Shown: positions 47,066-58,600, counted from the stretch's first letter. The stretch: 64,000 bases of DNA from Phoronis australis (GCA_002633005.1 NMRA01000162.1:365632-429631); one strand, 5' to 3'. The notes: a model not told the origin generated them from the sequence alone. Program-made: numbers and translations.

Positions 47066-47649
47066 TTAGAGCCCAGCAAGAATTATTTTGCTCAGCCATT
47101 TCATATTGCACATCGTAGCATACCCATAATTGTATAGCAAAATAAATTTCACTTACGTCATCGATAAATCTAAGATAGCCGCCAGCTGCCATCGTGGAAT
47201 AGTAATTTCTAAGGAGGTATTCTTAGTTCTCGAACGATATGTCAATAAATTAGGTTCTAATGCACTGGAAGCTCATTTCAAGCACAACTTTTGTGATTGG
47301 ATGTCAAGATTGTGCCCAAAGGTTGAATTTTTCAAATGTGTGATGACTTCAACACACGAAATTGTCAGTTGCAATGGGTTACCAGCAAACAAGCCACTTC
47401 TATTTCCGTTTCATTTTTCGCAGCTACACGAAAATCGTTTGCTACAATAACATGTTTCATAAAGATTACAGCAAGTCAAACAGAATATTTTCCGTAAAAG
47501 TTTTCTTAGAACATTAAATAATAAAGAAAGCCCGACAAACGTGGGTCCTCGTGGAGCGATCTGGCTTTCTAAGTGAAAGTGCCAAGGTCGAACTCTTCTT
47601 GATTCATTACCATTATAATGAGATTCGCTTACAAGGTAATTGCATTTCA
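47066..47649. other. No recognisable gene
   Basis: Short frames only. Confidence 0.4.
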
Positions 47650-48540
47650 CAAAAGAAAACAACAAAAGCCTCGGGTGTTATAGTAACTACAACTAGATCT
47701 TTTCTCAATCACTGGCATCTGGCAAGTCTGAGAGTCCATACACTCGCAGGCATCAATGCACCGGAGTCCAACTTGCCGACAATCACAGTGCAAGCTGGAA
47801 CAGCCCTTGGTGCACCTACATGTTGCTTGTTCTATGCAGGATTCTGGAATTGGTGGCAGCGTCAACAACAAAGGTAATGTGTGGTTTCCTACAACTTTCC
47901 AACCAGAATGATTCCTGAGTGCTCTTATCTGCATGTCTCCAAACAGCTGCCTGGTACTTAGCTCGTTCTATGTCCCACTGGACAGCGTCAGACTACGGCG
48001 GCAAAGACCAATGGGAGACACGTTTGCCAAATTAGGCCACGCGAGCCAAGTTTATCGCAGACAGATTGATTGCGCACTTCCTAAATATGGCACATAAACT
48101 CTTCAGCTTGAAAAGCCGCCTGTGGTGTAAGGATTTTCCTCCCGAGGTCGTCTAACAAAGCACGGTGTTCCATAAACGCCTTCCAGTTGGTCTTTTTTCG
48201 TGTCCGTGAAGCTGGGAAACTGTCTCACAACCCATTATTGCATGAAACGCTTGTAGGCGTGCAACCATGGAACTGGACATTTTGTGGTAAATCCCATGAA
48301 CTGGTATGTACGCTGGTTTCTTCGCAGTGCTGATTTCATCCAAAGCTGTGAAAGTATTTCGCAACACCAGTTAATGCCAGTACCACTGTCTCTTGCATCC
48401 ACTGATGGAAGTTTGCACAAGGGGAACAAATCTGTACTAATTGAATTGCTCGTAGATAGCACTAACACGCCGTCCATGAGACATCTGAGAAGAGCAGAGG
48501 CACTAGCCATTGTTAGATCCATTAGGCAGCCGAATGAAGC
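47650..48540 (-). pseudogene. TE-associated protein C-terminus with tesmin-like CXC cysteine motif
   Basis: On the minus strand, FHAIMGCETVSQLHGHEK (near 48240) matches the HAxxGCDTxSxxxGxGK block. It is followed in shifted frames by AFMEHRALLDDLGRKILT (48170), QAEEFMCHIFRK (48100), SLPP.SDAVQWDIERAKYQA (47990) and PPIPESCIEQATCRCTKGCS (about 47850-47790). A further cysteine-rich run (CDCRQVGLRCIDACEC) resembles tesmin/TSO1 CXC motifs. The order matches the C-terminal half of the protein family whose N-terminal half is at 1-925. Several frameshifts make it a pseudogene. The family function is unknown to me. Confidence 0.65.
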
Positions 48541-49650
48541 CGTGACATTTTGAGATTATGCAAAGTCGTTTGGGAAGACCATTCTGGCTATGGGAGTCGG
48601 TTTCAAACGAATAGCTATAGCATTTTATCTATATCGGCAACACTCAATAAAAGATGGAGCACGCAAAAAGAGAAGCACGGGTATTCATCCGATTAGACGT
48701 CAAATGAATGACTTGTCTGTCCCGCTTCCAGAAAACTGGCAGAGTTTCGAGCTGCCAGAAAACAAACAAAACCAGTAAGAAGTCTTGTCTCAAAAGCTAA
48801 TGCTAGAGCGTCCTCCTGGAAAAACGACGACTGTGTGTGGGAGACGTCGCGACGAAAGGAAAGTGTTGTCTTCTGAACCATAATTCGACCTTTTGGCACC
48901 ACAAGCAAACCACGAGGAAGCTTACACACGCTCGTTAAACCGGGACAGATGACTCCATTTACTCCCCGTGTACTCCAGCATTCTTAACCAGCGGAAGACG
49001 GAAAACCCTCATTCATCGACAAAGACCTGACGGACCAGGTTGAAACGTCTGTCAACAACCAACCACGTCTCTAAGTAAGTGACCACTTTATATAATACAG
49101 TTGTTTCTCGTCACAATTAAGCGAAACCCGTCAGAATTTGAAGATTTGCTTTCGTTTTCCGCTTTTTTCCGGTGTCGTCAAATCGACGTAAACTGAACGT
49201 AAGAATACGAGTTCTCGAAAATGGCTCGGTGGATTTCACTGAAACTTTCCAATTTTAATATTTATTTACCATTCTCAAAAACTTTAGGATTTTGTTAAAA
49301 TTCTTATTTTTAGTTGTACTGTGTCATGGACAAATACGACCGCTGTTTTTCTTTAGAAAAATGCCTTACATTTGCGAGCTAATTTGGCAGAAAACCAAAT
49401 TAAATGAGCACTAAAAAATTTCTCACAGCGTATTTTAAGAAATATCGGCAAGTTTTCATTCAAAGAAGGTTTCGTTAAAATCGATTAAAGGGTATTTGTG
49501 CTATGAATGTGTGATAAAATGAACATTTTATTTAAGAAGGGTAGTCACATTATAATCACAATAAGACGTGACTGTAAAGTGTATTTTTATAATACTTGAT
49601 TCATCATTTTTCAGAAAATACATACCATCACTGATTGACACCGCCTTCTA
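48541..49650. other. No recognisable gene
   Basis: Only short frames without motifs; AT-rich from 49200. Confidence 0.4.
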
Positions 49651-49656
49651 TTTATT
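49651..49656 (-). terminator. Polyadenylation signal of the SGNH-type gene
   Basis: AATAAA on the minus strand, about 41 bp downstream of the stop codon at 49697-49699. Confidence 0.6.
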
Positions 49657-49696
49657 TACTTTGAATGATCGTTCCTCAGCAATGTCCTACGAAACC

Positions 49697-50749
49697 TCAA
49701 ACGTGGAACCACAAGTCAAGCTGCACGTGCAATATCTCTATCAGTTTGTCGTAGTATGCAGGTCTGAAATGGACTGGATCGTTCGCTATACGAAGATTCT
49801 GATAAACAAATGAAGTATTGCTCATCTGGAAATTGTCAAGATAAGCAACATGTAGAGACTTCATGACTTTCTTGGCCTCAGCATTATGCTGAAAGATGAT
49901 GTCATTCCTTGTTATGTTTTTATATCGAGGTGGAACTGCACTTTCAAGTACACAAGCAGTGTTAATGAAGAGAATTTTAGCGTCTGGAAAGCTGTCTTTT
50001 AACATGCCCGCATACCAAATTAGATTTTCTCTGTAAGCACTTAAATTAGAATATGCTACGTCATGCGCACCGTTGTTAAACACAATAGCTGTTGGAGGTC
50101 CTGTTCGGTTTAAATAAAATACAAGGTTTTCCTGCGTTGTGGCATACCTTTTGGATTGCACTATGACATCCCTGGCGAATTCCACTGATATATATTCTAA
50201 ACTTAGATTTCCCGATTTCTTGCACATTCTTCTTTCCGAAGTACATCCATTGCAGTCGGTACAACGCGGATGTTCTCTGCCATGGGAAAGAGGTCCTTCT
50301 CTTCTGACATTGGGTGGTTGCCATTTTAATGAATTCTCAACCGTAAGATATTTGCCAAGTGAACACCGTCCACCGCCATAATTCAGTAAACGACCACCAC
50401 ACTGAAACTTCCCTCGTAGGTGGCCAAAAAGTCTGAAAGTGTTTGAATCACCCAACAGCACTATTCTTGACAAAGGGTAATTTATTACAGGAGTTTGCGG
50501 TTTGGGCAAAACACAGCTTTGAGGTATCCACAATGTTTTGTTGCGCGTCACCCATTGTCCGTTTGACGTTGCTTCTTCCACTGTCTTGCATGTGTCCGGA
50601 ACTGCCGCTCGGTTGAAATAAACTGACGAATTCCTCCGAAACATTACCGGCTTTAGCTTAAAGTTGTGATCGAATTTGAAAGCAAAGTAAGACATTGTTA
50701 GCCAAAAAAGTACATTGCAGGACACAAAAATAGCTATGCTTTTCGCCAT
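49697..50749 (-). CDS. Type II membrane protein with SGNH / PC-esterase-like domain
   Basis: This is an uninterrupted 350-codon frame from an ATG at 50749. A single hydrophobic segment at residues 5-25 with a basic start (MAKS) predicts a Golgi-type signal anchor. The lumenal part has LLGDSNTFR (Gly100-Asp101-Ser102, nucleophile block), NNGAHD (225-230) and DPVHF (Asp324, His327). These are the ordered blocks of SGNH hydrolases of the PC-esterase/NXPE/CASD1 kind, which move or remove acyl groups on glycans. A cluster of cysteines (163-176) and several N-x-S/T sites fit a secreted fold. A splice acceptor, tatttcag, ends at 50782, 32 bp before the ATG. This is therefore probably the only coding exon, with a 5' UTR exon further up. 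The substrate is unknown. Confidence 0.8.
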   Translation of the reverse strand: MAKSIAIFVSCNVLFWLTMSYFAFKFDHNFKLKPVMFRRNSSVYFNRAAVPDTCKTVEEATSNGQWVTRNKTLWIPQSCVLPKPQTPVINYPLSRIVLLGDSNTFRLFGHLRGKFQCGGRLLNYGGGRCSLGKYLTVENSLKWQPPNVRREGPLSHGREHPRCTDCNGCTSERRMCKKSGNLSLEYISVEFARDVIVQSKRYATTQENLVFYLNRTGPPTAIVFNNGAHDVAYSNLSAYRENLIWYAGMLKDSFPDAKILFINTACVLESAVPPRYKNITRNDIIFQHNAEAKKVMKSLHVAYLDNFQMSNTSFVYQNLRIANDPVHFRPAYYDKLIEILHVQLDLWFHV

Positions 50750-51156
50750 ATTTATCCGTTGCCCCCAGGGATTTCAGCAGTCTGAAATAGTGTAATATAA
50801 GCTATTTTGTAACAGAGCATTGTTAGATCACAAACTGTCGTAAAGGTATACACTGTCCCATACTCAAGCTTCGACAGTTTGTGCAGGCCCTCTCAGCACA
50901 AAGTGTCGTAATTTTGGTTTCGACAAGCTGTGGTTTCTTCAAGTTTTTCTCAGGTCGTCAGCTTGCCAACCTATGGGACTTTCAAAATATCACAATCCGA
51001 ACAGCCGCCCTGTCAGACCCGAATCGACTCCAAAGCATTTTGCGGGGACAGTGTATAGACTGCATGTACGTGGAAGAACACTAAACAGCATAATGTACTT
51101 TAGAACAACATCCGTTCCTTGTATACCACTTTAAATGTATTTTTAGGTACCATGGA
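50750..51156. other. Upstream region of the SGNH-type gene
   Basis: It holds the acceptor near 50782 and presumably intron sequence. No upstream exon was identified. Confidence 0.4.
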
Positions 51157-51324
51157 TTAAAGGCGAAGGCAACCTTTTTCCATGTCATTTTGAGCTAAAA
51201 TAAGGTTGGTTGGTTATCCTAGACATATTCTCCACTTAATTACAGCTTTTCGTAATTTTATTAATTACTCGTCCGCTCTTCCGGAAGTGACGTTTTAGGA
51301 GGCAAGCATTTCGCGCCAATTTCT
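51157..51324. repeat. Left terminal inverted repeat of the Kolobok-like element
   Basis: It pairs with 52943-53106. The same end occurs alone at 24309-24493. Confidence 0.85.
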
Positions 51325-51425
51325 TTTCATATAGTCTGACTGTGAGAGCTGCCGAGTCAGTCATTGTTCTACCTCGGTTGTGTTAAGTTCCGTCGTCGTT
51401 TGCTTTCATTTACTAGTCAGTCAAT

Positions 51426-52521
51426 ATGCCACACTGTTGCTGCGTACCAGGATATACTAATTATCGGCTCACGCGCGCTTTGGGAGTACCTTTGCATCGC
51501 TTTCCGATGGATGACACACTTCGCCGTACTTGGCTCGTTCGTGTGAAGAACGCAGCGTTACCCGTCCACGCAACGTACAAAGCAGTGGAGAATTACCGTG
51601 TGTGTGGCAAGCACTTTCTGCCGTCCGATTACGAAAGGGATTTGTACGCTGAACTGATGAAGGTCCCTGCGAAACAACGTCTGAAGAAGGATGCCATTCC
51701 GTCTGTGTTGATTCCCGGCAGTGCCCCGTCGCCACCCCCGAGAAGTGCGTTTTTGAAGCGAGAAGCCTCGCGAGCTGTGGCCAGTACAGTGACTGGAGCC
51801 AGTGGAGGCACTTCATCTACTGTCACCCGTGCCTCCGAACGTACCCCAGAGCGTGCAATTCCTGGAACCAGTAGTGATTCGCCCTGTGCTGTTTTCTCCA
51901 GCCCAGAGCCTCTAAGCAGCCCTGCAGCGATATTGAGTAGTGGGAGTGATTACAGGCCCAGTTCGACACCCAGTGAAGAGGACAGTTCGTCGTCCAGTGA
52001 ACAGATCGGTGAGCCAAACTTTGATAAGTTTATTGTGGACTTGTCTAAAGTGTTGGAGCTATTTAGAAGGTGCCAGGTGTGTGGCGAGGGAGTCACACGA
52101 CACAATGTAAGCAGTTTGGGTGCTCAGGTCACCATCCAGTGGGAGTGTGTCACGGGACACTCTGGCAAGTGGGACAGTTGTTCCTCTGTCCGTGGTATGC
52201 CGGAGGTCCACTTAACCATGTCCAGTGGTGTGCTCTTCACTGGAAACACGTTTCAGTCGGTGAAGACAATGATGGACTTTGGAAAAGTCAAGTTTTTTTT
52301 CGAAAACAACATTCAACAACATTCAGAATTCCTATTTAATACCAGTTGTCAATGACGCATACATGTCACAACATCTCGAGTTGGTGGCGGAATTCATGGA
52401 GAAGGAGAACTTGTCTGACTCACCAGGGCGGTCCGCCAAGTATACCACATACACTCTAATGGAGGAAGAGACCAAAAAGATAATTGATGTGGAACTCGGA
52501 ACAGCACAAGCATTCAATTGA
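51426..52521 (+). pseudogene. THAP-domain transposase, 3' truncated and frameshifted
   Basis: The ATG at 51426 opens a THAP domain: MPHCCCVPGYTN, HRFPMDDTLRRTW and VCGKHFLPSDY. The second zinc ligand expected at GC.N is a tyrosine (GYTN), so the finger is probably damaged. A serine/proline-rich linker (residues 105-195) follows, then a C-x2-C block (CQVCGEGVTRHN near 52070) with WECVTGHSGKWDS and a SSGVLFTGNTF block. A T8 run at 52293-52300 shifts the frame. The continuation has DAYMSQHL and DSPGRSAKYTTYTLM, the start of the DDE catalytic region. The rest of that region is deleted. Confidence 0.8.
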
Positions 52522-52767
52522 GGTAGGCATAACAACGCACACAGTGCATTTGCACCAAGATGTGTCACCACGTCTGTCTTCAGTAGCCGCCTCGTTTCTC
52601 TCAACAGCTGCCTGTGCCTGTGTGTACTCTGCCTCGTTGTACTCGGGCTCAAACATGTACCCACCCACTGAATGTCCGTGAAAAAATTCCTCGTCACCAC
52701 TGCAGTGAAAAAGGTCTCCGTCACTCACACTACTGTCACTGTGATACGGGTCACCGACTCCAGCCAT
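52456..52767 (-). pseudogene. Transposon-borne protein with P2X7-tail-like cysteine domain, truncated
   Basis: An ATG at 52767 opens an acidic N-terminus (DSSVSDGDLF, SGDEEFF), then GGYMFEPEY. The cysteine block is W71-C72-x-C74-x2-C77-x2-M80 ... E85-C86-x-C88-C89-x-E91. This WCxCxxC ... ECxCC order is the signature of the cytoplasmic cysteine domain of P2X7 receptors (P2RX7_C type), which also occurs in stand-alone multi-copy proteins of invertebrates and fish. The frame loses homology after EFH at about 52490, where it becomes antisense to the transposase frame. The conserved remainder is deleted. The function in the transposon is unknown. Confidence 0.7.
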
Positions 52768-52942
52768 TTTCAGCTTACAACACACTAAACAAACCCTAAG
52801 TCCAACGTAGTTGAGTTCTCTACTAACCTATCTTGCCGCAGAATACTCGCCGATAGAAAGTGGTGGCGACAATTGTTGAAAAACAGCACAAAACAAAAGT
52901 AGAATAGAACAAATTCGCACGGTAAAGTCAGCGCAAAACCCA

Positions 52943-53106
52943 AGTGGCGGGAAACGCTTCCCTCATAAAACGTCACTTCCGGAGTAGCGGACGAGTAATC
53001 TATAAAATTACGAAAAGCTGTAATTAAGTGGAAAATATGTCTAGGATAACCAACCAACCTTATTTTAGCTCAAAATGACATGGAAAAAGGTTGCCATCGC
53101 CTTTAA
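52943..53106. repeat. Right terminal inverted repeat of the Kolobok-like element
   Basis: Reverse complement of 51157-51324 with scattered differences; ends in TTAA at 53103-53106. Confidence 0.85.
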
Positions 53107-53236
53107 TTCCATTTAACTAAGAATCAAAGTAATACAATATAACCTGTGGGGGTTAAGGGAGAATGACACCCAAAAGCAACCTAGTTTGTATCAATTTAGA
53201 TCGAGTAGTTCCACTCGATAACAGCTAGTACAGCTC

Positions 53237-54940
53237 TTTTACCTGACACTTGACGGCAGACGGAGGTGTTGAAATTAACCAGTGACGTCAGAGGTTCGAA
53301 CACAGTCTTGAACAGACTGCAAAAGGTACCCGCTCATCCAAAACCTTTACGGCAACCAGATGGCGCTTCTCATCAATCACGTGTCATTTTATCGCTCAAA
53401 TAAGACTGTCTGCCAGAGAATCTTAACCAAGCACCTTGACTGTAGCCACAGGTCACGAGAGTTCATGAACCAGACAGTGAATGTACTGATGAGTGGAGAA
53501 TTTGTGTGGAAAAGAAATCTTTGTGTCCGACATATCCATGTTTAAAACCCCATTTGTAATAACTATTTATAACATATAATTAAGATGAAAGTGTTAATAA
53601 TCTACGCTGTTGTGGTTGCTCGGCTTAAACGCTGGGGTAAAATATATATTCGATGAACGTGACCATGGTGAGGCTACTAAACCGGGCCCGGCCACTTTTC
53701 CGCCCGGCGAGATTCTGGCAACTCAACAACCATAATTTTAATTAGGTTGAAATATAGCCACTATATTTTTTAAATTATGCTTAAATTAGACATGGTGATA
53801 TGCATGTTAGGTTTTATTCTCTTGCGATCTTTTTCGTCCAGTGTCTCGTTAGCCAACAACACTGAGCCCAGCAGACCGGACTGGCCGTGGCACGGGACGG
53901 CAGCTGATGGTTCACCAAGTAGAAACGTCTGTAATATTTTATGTTCTATCAACACTAAGGCAAAAGAGAGTGGTTTCAACTTATATAGTATCTATTTAAC
54001 GAACTGAACCATGCACTATGAACATGTTGGTGGCCATGATTAATAACAGCTGACAGTATGAACAAAGGGTGAAGCACTGATCTCATCATGTCACGTTGTC
54101 CCAACGGCGATGTGACGTCAGCAGCTGTAGAATGTAGGTCAAGGTGCAGGGTCAAGATTCAGTTCACACAAGAATGTCACATGACTGTAAGCAGCGCTGC
54201 CTGTTAGTAAAGCATCATTGCATCCAGCGCCATCTGTTTGCCGTAAAGGTTTTGGATGAGCGGGTACCTTTTGCGTCCGTTCAGCACTTCACAACACGCT
54301 TACTGGTGTCAGCTTACCGCTCGAATTCATCGCTTACACCAATAAATCATCAAAATTCTTCGATGTGAAACTCCTACAAATACATCGAGTTATTGAACAA
54401 ACGTGTTATTTTATTTCGCTGTTACGGATTTTTAGGTATTTAAACGTACCGTAGCATACAAAGTTCCGGGTAGGCCAATTTAACACAAGGTCAGCGGTCG
54501 CAGTTGTTTGGAATCTGTTCGGTGATAAAATTAAATTATTCGACCGTGAAATACAGACAGGAGAACATACATGTAGCTATGTGTTGTAAATTTAGACTTG
54601 CGATTTTTGAGTTCTAAACACATGCTATCTCGGCAATGGCTCGGAACTCGATCAGGTCCACCGCGACCGGTCTGAAGACATCACGAACATAAACCAGCCA
54701 AAGTTGGAAACTAAACTTCCAGTCACGAAAATACTATATCAGTGAGCCAAAGAAAAATGTGCACGTGGTTATTTTGGTGAATTAGCCGCGAAACATCAAA
54801 TCTACTTACTGGCTCGTCGGGGGCCTCGAAGTCAGGTTACCCTTCCACAGAACCGTCAGGGCAAAAGTTGTACACTAACAATGATTCGAAAAATGTATAT
54901 GAATATGTAAATAAAGATTCCCCTAACATCTGACATGTCA
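53237..54940 (+). repeat. Interspersed repeat family X, copy 2, split by a TIR element
   Basis: The parts 53237-53303 and 54275-54925 together match copy 1 at 18630-19380. The break falls at the TIR element 53319-54274. About 15 bp next to the break differ between copies. Non-coding. Confidence 0.8.
53319..54274. mobile_element. Non-autonomous DNA transposon, 956 bp, about 48-bp TIRs
   Basis: The left end GCAAAAGGTACCCGCTCATC and the right end are inverted copies over about 48 bp (to CAGATGGCGCT), with one visible mismatch. Inside there is no transposase. The short frames at 53360 and 53777 have no motif. Comparison with copy 1 of repeat X shows that the element interrupts that repeat. The target duplication is not clear. 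Confidence 0.85.
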
Positions 54941-55411
54941 GGTTTGTAACTAAGTACTAAGAATCTACTGAAAGTTAGTTGATTTACTCAATCAATTCAA
55001 ACAGAAAAAAATAAAAAGCACAGCAATTATGTGCATACCTGCCGTACTTTGAAAATACGAACAAATTAAAAGATAGGGACATGTACACTACATAAATGCT
55101 AATATTTCACTCAAAACAAATGTGTTTGTTATCAACACCCTTTTAACCTAACATTTTTAAGGAAGGGAACTGTCTATAACCAATATTGCTCACTTACCAA
55201 GTGATATATTAATTTCACGGCATTTGTAAACATGGGGTACGTACACTACAACAGGGGGTACGTACACTACATCACTGTTTCTGCATCACATGGTAACATA
55301 ATGTTGTATGACCATTTATTTTTCTTTGATGATAATATGCACCATGTTGTTATTTAAAAGGCAATAATTTCATTTGCAATAACCATTTGTGTTACTGAAT
55401 TCCACATGGGG
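54941..55411. other. No gene; short tandem words
   Basis: GGGTACGTACACTAC occurs twice in tandem near 55235-55272. The same word ends the foldback element that follows. Confidence 0.5.
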
Positions 55412-55655
55412 GTACGTAACACCTTCTCATTTGAAATGAGCTTTTCTCAAACAAATGAGCTTCAAAAAAGGACTTAAATTGAATACTTAAGAAGGTATTG
55501 CCCAGACAATATCATATATATAGAATAGACCGATTCATGAATTTGCAAGTGTGGTATTGTCTGGGCAATACCTTATTAAGTATTCAATTTAAGTCCTTTT
55601 TTCGAAGCTCACGTATTTGAGAAAAGCTCATTTCAAATGAGAAGGTGTTACGTAC
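55412..55655. mobile_element. Foldback (long hairpin) MITE-like element
   Basis: Arms 55412-55511 and 55553-55655 are reverse complements with few differences, separated by about 41 bp. Both outer ends carry GTACGTAACACCTTCTCATT. There is no coding capacity. A transcript would fold into a hairpin of about 100 bp. Confidence 0.9.
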
Positions 55656-58600
55656 ACTACATTTTCATAGCGTTTTTGGCCCATTTTCAACATAGCAGAA
55701 CCCAGTCAATATCCAAACTTTTGGATAATTTGCTGTGTTGCCTAGGCTAACATATTCTGCAGTTCTTTTTATTACAGAATGTGAAGTTAGGTTTTGTTTT
55801 TAACCTTCTTAACAGTAGGTGAGAGTTAGAAACAGAATTTACAAATTTCGTAACGAGTGCCTGTTTTGTGATGAACCCTACCATTTCTCAATGATTAAGC
55901 AAAACGTCATCTAATTCTTTCTGAAAGTGACTCAAGTTATTCCCAGTCATATGTAAACAATTGCTTACTTGATAAAATAATTTTTTTCTACTCTTGACAG
56001 TTGAAAATTGTTATTTTTAAAATGTCCACTCGTAATGCTAAAAATGCATGAAATTCATATACAAAAACATGCGTTAATTTCTCAAACATTGTCCGATTTT
56101 GATAATTCTTTTTTTAATTTGCATAACTAAGTAACTCTTTGCATATGAGATTCAGTTGGCATTTGGTAAGTAACCAAAAAATTTATTTGACACTGTAACA
56201 CAGTCAACTCTCGAATATGGACCATGATTGTGATTTAGCCGTAAGTGTCTTAAGTTAACCATTTTGAGGGATAACATGCTGCTTGAACGTTGCCGAAGCT
56301 GTAATCGTGTTCTAAAAAAATAACCCAGTGTGTTATGATTCAAATATTCTTTATCAAAGTGTTGTTGCAAACATGTTATTGTGGGATTGCCAACTAACTG
56401 TTATGTCGTGACGTCTTCATTTATTTAAGATTTCTGCTGTGGCAGATTGGAATGTTATGGGCTCGAAACTCTAAATTTGCCCGTTAGTAGACCTGTTCAT
56501 TCAAAAGTAGATTTTAGTGACCCCAAGCACGATGTTCTCCCGACCTTCAGGATCGAACTGCATGTGAGAAGTTATCTTCTGATCCCTCGCACTTGGCTTT
56601 CCATTAAGGTTATGAAGGAACTTAGAAAAACGTCGAAATTTGGCTAAATTCGGTTACTCAAGACCGGATTTTTTTTGAAACTTTCAGCGTCTACAAGCGT
56701 TCTACAATCAGCTGAAAAATGTACTTTAACAACATTTATTCTATTGAGTAACGGTAAGATATAAGGTGCCTGAATTTTGATGACCATTTTTACCATTGAA
56801 TAACGGGCATCAAACTAGTTCTCAAAATACGGACACGTTATAACCGACTATTGCGTGTTTTTTGCAAACATTTGGCTAAATGCAAAAGACCAACTAATAA
56901 GATCCAAGAAAACATGGTTTGTACATGGATGTGTAAGTAGTATTAACAAGGAAACGCGAGGTCCTTTACGCAAAAATGCTCGGAACCCTCTTCGGAGCCC
57001 CATCTGTCCGTGTCCTGTAGCAAGTACAAAATACATTTGCATTTTGAATTTTTCATGCAAACGCCTTTTGATGCTGTTTTTGTAAACATTGAGTCATTTT
57101 ATCATAGGCCTGTCCACACAATCGATACGTGGAGATATTTAGGGCCCACTTAGAGCTACGTTTGCATCGGTAATAACTTCGATTTCCGGAGAATACATAT
57201 ATGAATTATTAAGTGCACGTTTTAAAGTGCATTAGACGACCAGTGCTGCAAAAACGGAGACCCTAACAACAATGTCCTGGCCAGGGCCCTCAAAGTGTAA
57301 CCATGCACTGATACTGAGTTGACAAATGCTCTCTTGAATTTTATGTCTTATCCGAATTCGCAGTCTTTTCTCGACTGTTCGCGGCCCCACGCCTATATGT
57401 CGGTTGCCACGATTTAACTATGACGCCTACAATTTTTTGGAGGGCCCGTGGCCCCCGCTCACCGCTTCGTACGGCCCTGTTTAATGACGTTCGACGTCCA
57501 ATAAAATTACTGTGTGATTGAAAATGGGTAAAATACGTAAACTATTATTCACTTATAATCGAATGAGAATGAAAATGTGTGTTTTAATAAATGTTAAAAT
57601 GCATTTGCTTTCATTCTCTTGAAGCTCCTTTCAAAAGCCATCGTGGTTTTGTTTCATGTTTGAGTTCTTAATAAGGCAAATTACCGTTTCTCTTAACATT
57701 TCACACCTCCATGGACTACATAATTTTAGTGATTGCACCTGGGGCTTCAAGGAGGAGTTGTCCTCAGGTGCCAGCAAAGGGGTACAAGGGACGAGTGTAA
57801 ACCAGGTGGGCGCCACATGGGCATTGACCCCTCCCAGGGGTATACATCAGAGGAGTGCTAAACAGGTAAAAACCACTGGTTTATGCCACATGAGTGTTGA
57901 ACCCCATCGTCACAAATTTAGGTTGTTCCCCTGACCATTGACAACATATGCTGAGGTGGTGATGAGATTTGACACTCGTTTTGAGCATGGCCTCAAGGAC
58001 TTCTGCTTACAATGACTGGTGGCCATCATCCCCCAGTACCATCCTGGATGTTTTCCAACTTTTCATTACGAAGTGCTCCCAGCTCATTGCTCGTTTCATG
58101 TCCACCCAACAGGTTTGAATGTGTACGCCTGGCTATTACCAGTGCAGACAATTGGTTTGTGCAGTAGACGTAACACAAGTAAGAAGAAGAAACCAAGACA
58201 ATTCATCACTACCACAACACTGTATTCCGTTGCGATGCTCTCTCACATATAATTTCAGTAGACGCATGTTGACAACAAAGTATCTGCAAAAGACAGAGCG
58301 TAGCCTGAGCAGTAGAATACACTGCAGACGGCAGCGGCCCCGGAACTGCGATCGACACGTCTTCCAACCGTGAACAAAACACAAAAAATGAAAGACAGTG
58401 TATGGTATTAATGAATAACAACTAATCCTTACACTTCTGGATCCTTTGAAAGCTTAAAAATGACACGTGTGCGTTTTAGTGGACGAATTAGTGCAATTTA
58501 TCGCTCTGTACAAAATGCTCCCGTCCCCATTGTTCTCGCGCTTCCTACATGCCCGTTGCTGATTCACCGCTTGGTGGCACTAGTAGTGGCGATAACAGCG

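Larger units (their letters stand above)
51157..53106 (+). mobile_element. Kolobok-like DNA transposon, internally deleted
   Basis: Near-identical inverted termini of about 165 bp start TTAAAGGCGAAGGCAACC (left) and its counterpart (right, one visible change in the first 20 bp). Both outer ends are TTAA, consistent with a TTAA target duplication. TTAA targets plus a THAP-domain transposase are the hallmarks of the Kolobok superfamily. Inside are a plus-strand THAP transposase start and a minus-strand cysteine-domain gene start, joined tail to tail near 52505 by loss of the middle. The element cannot move itself. Confidence 0.85.

Noticed and set aside
47130-47450. 106-codon plus-strand frame
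   Set aside because: No known domain and no supporting signals; flanked by TE remnants.
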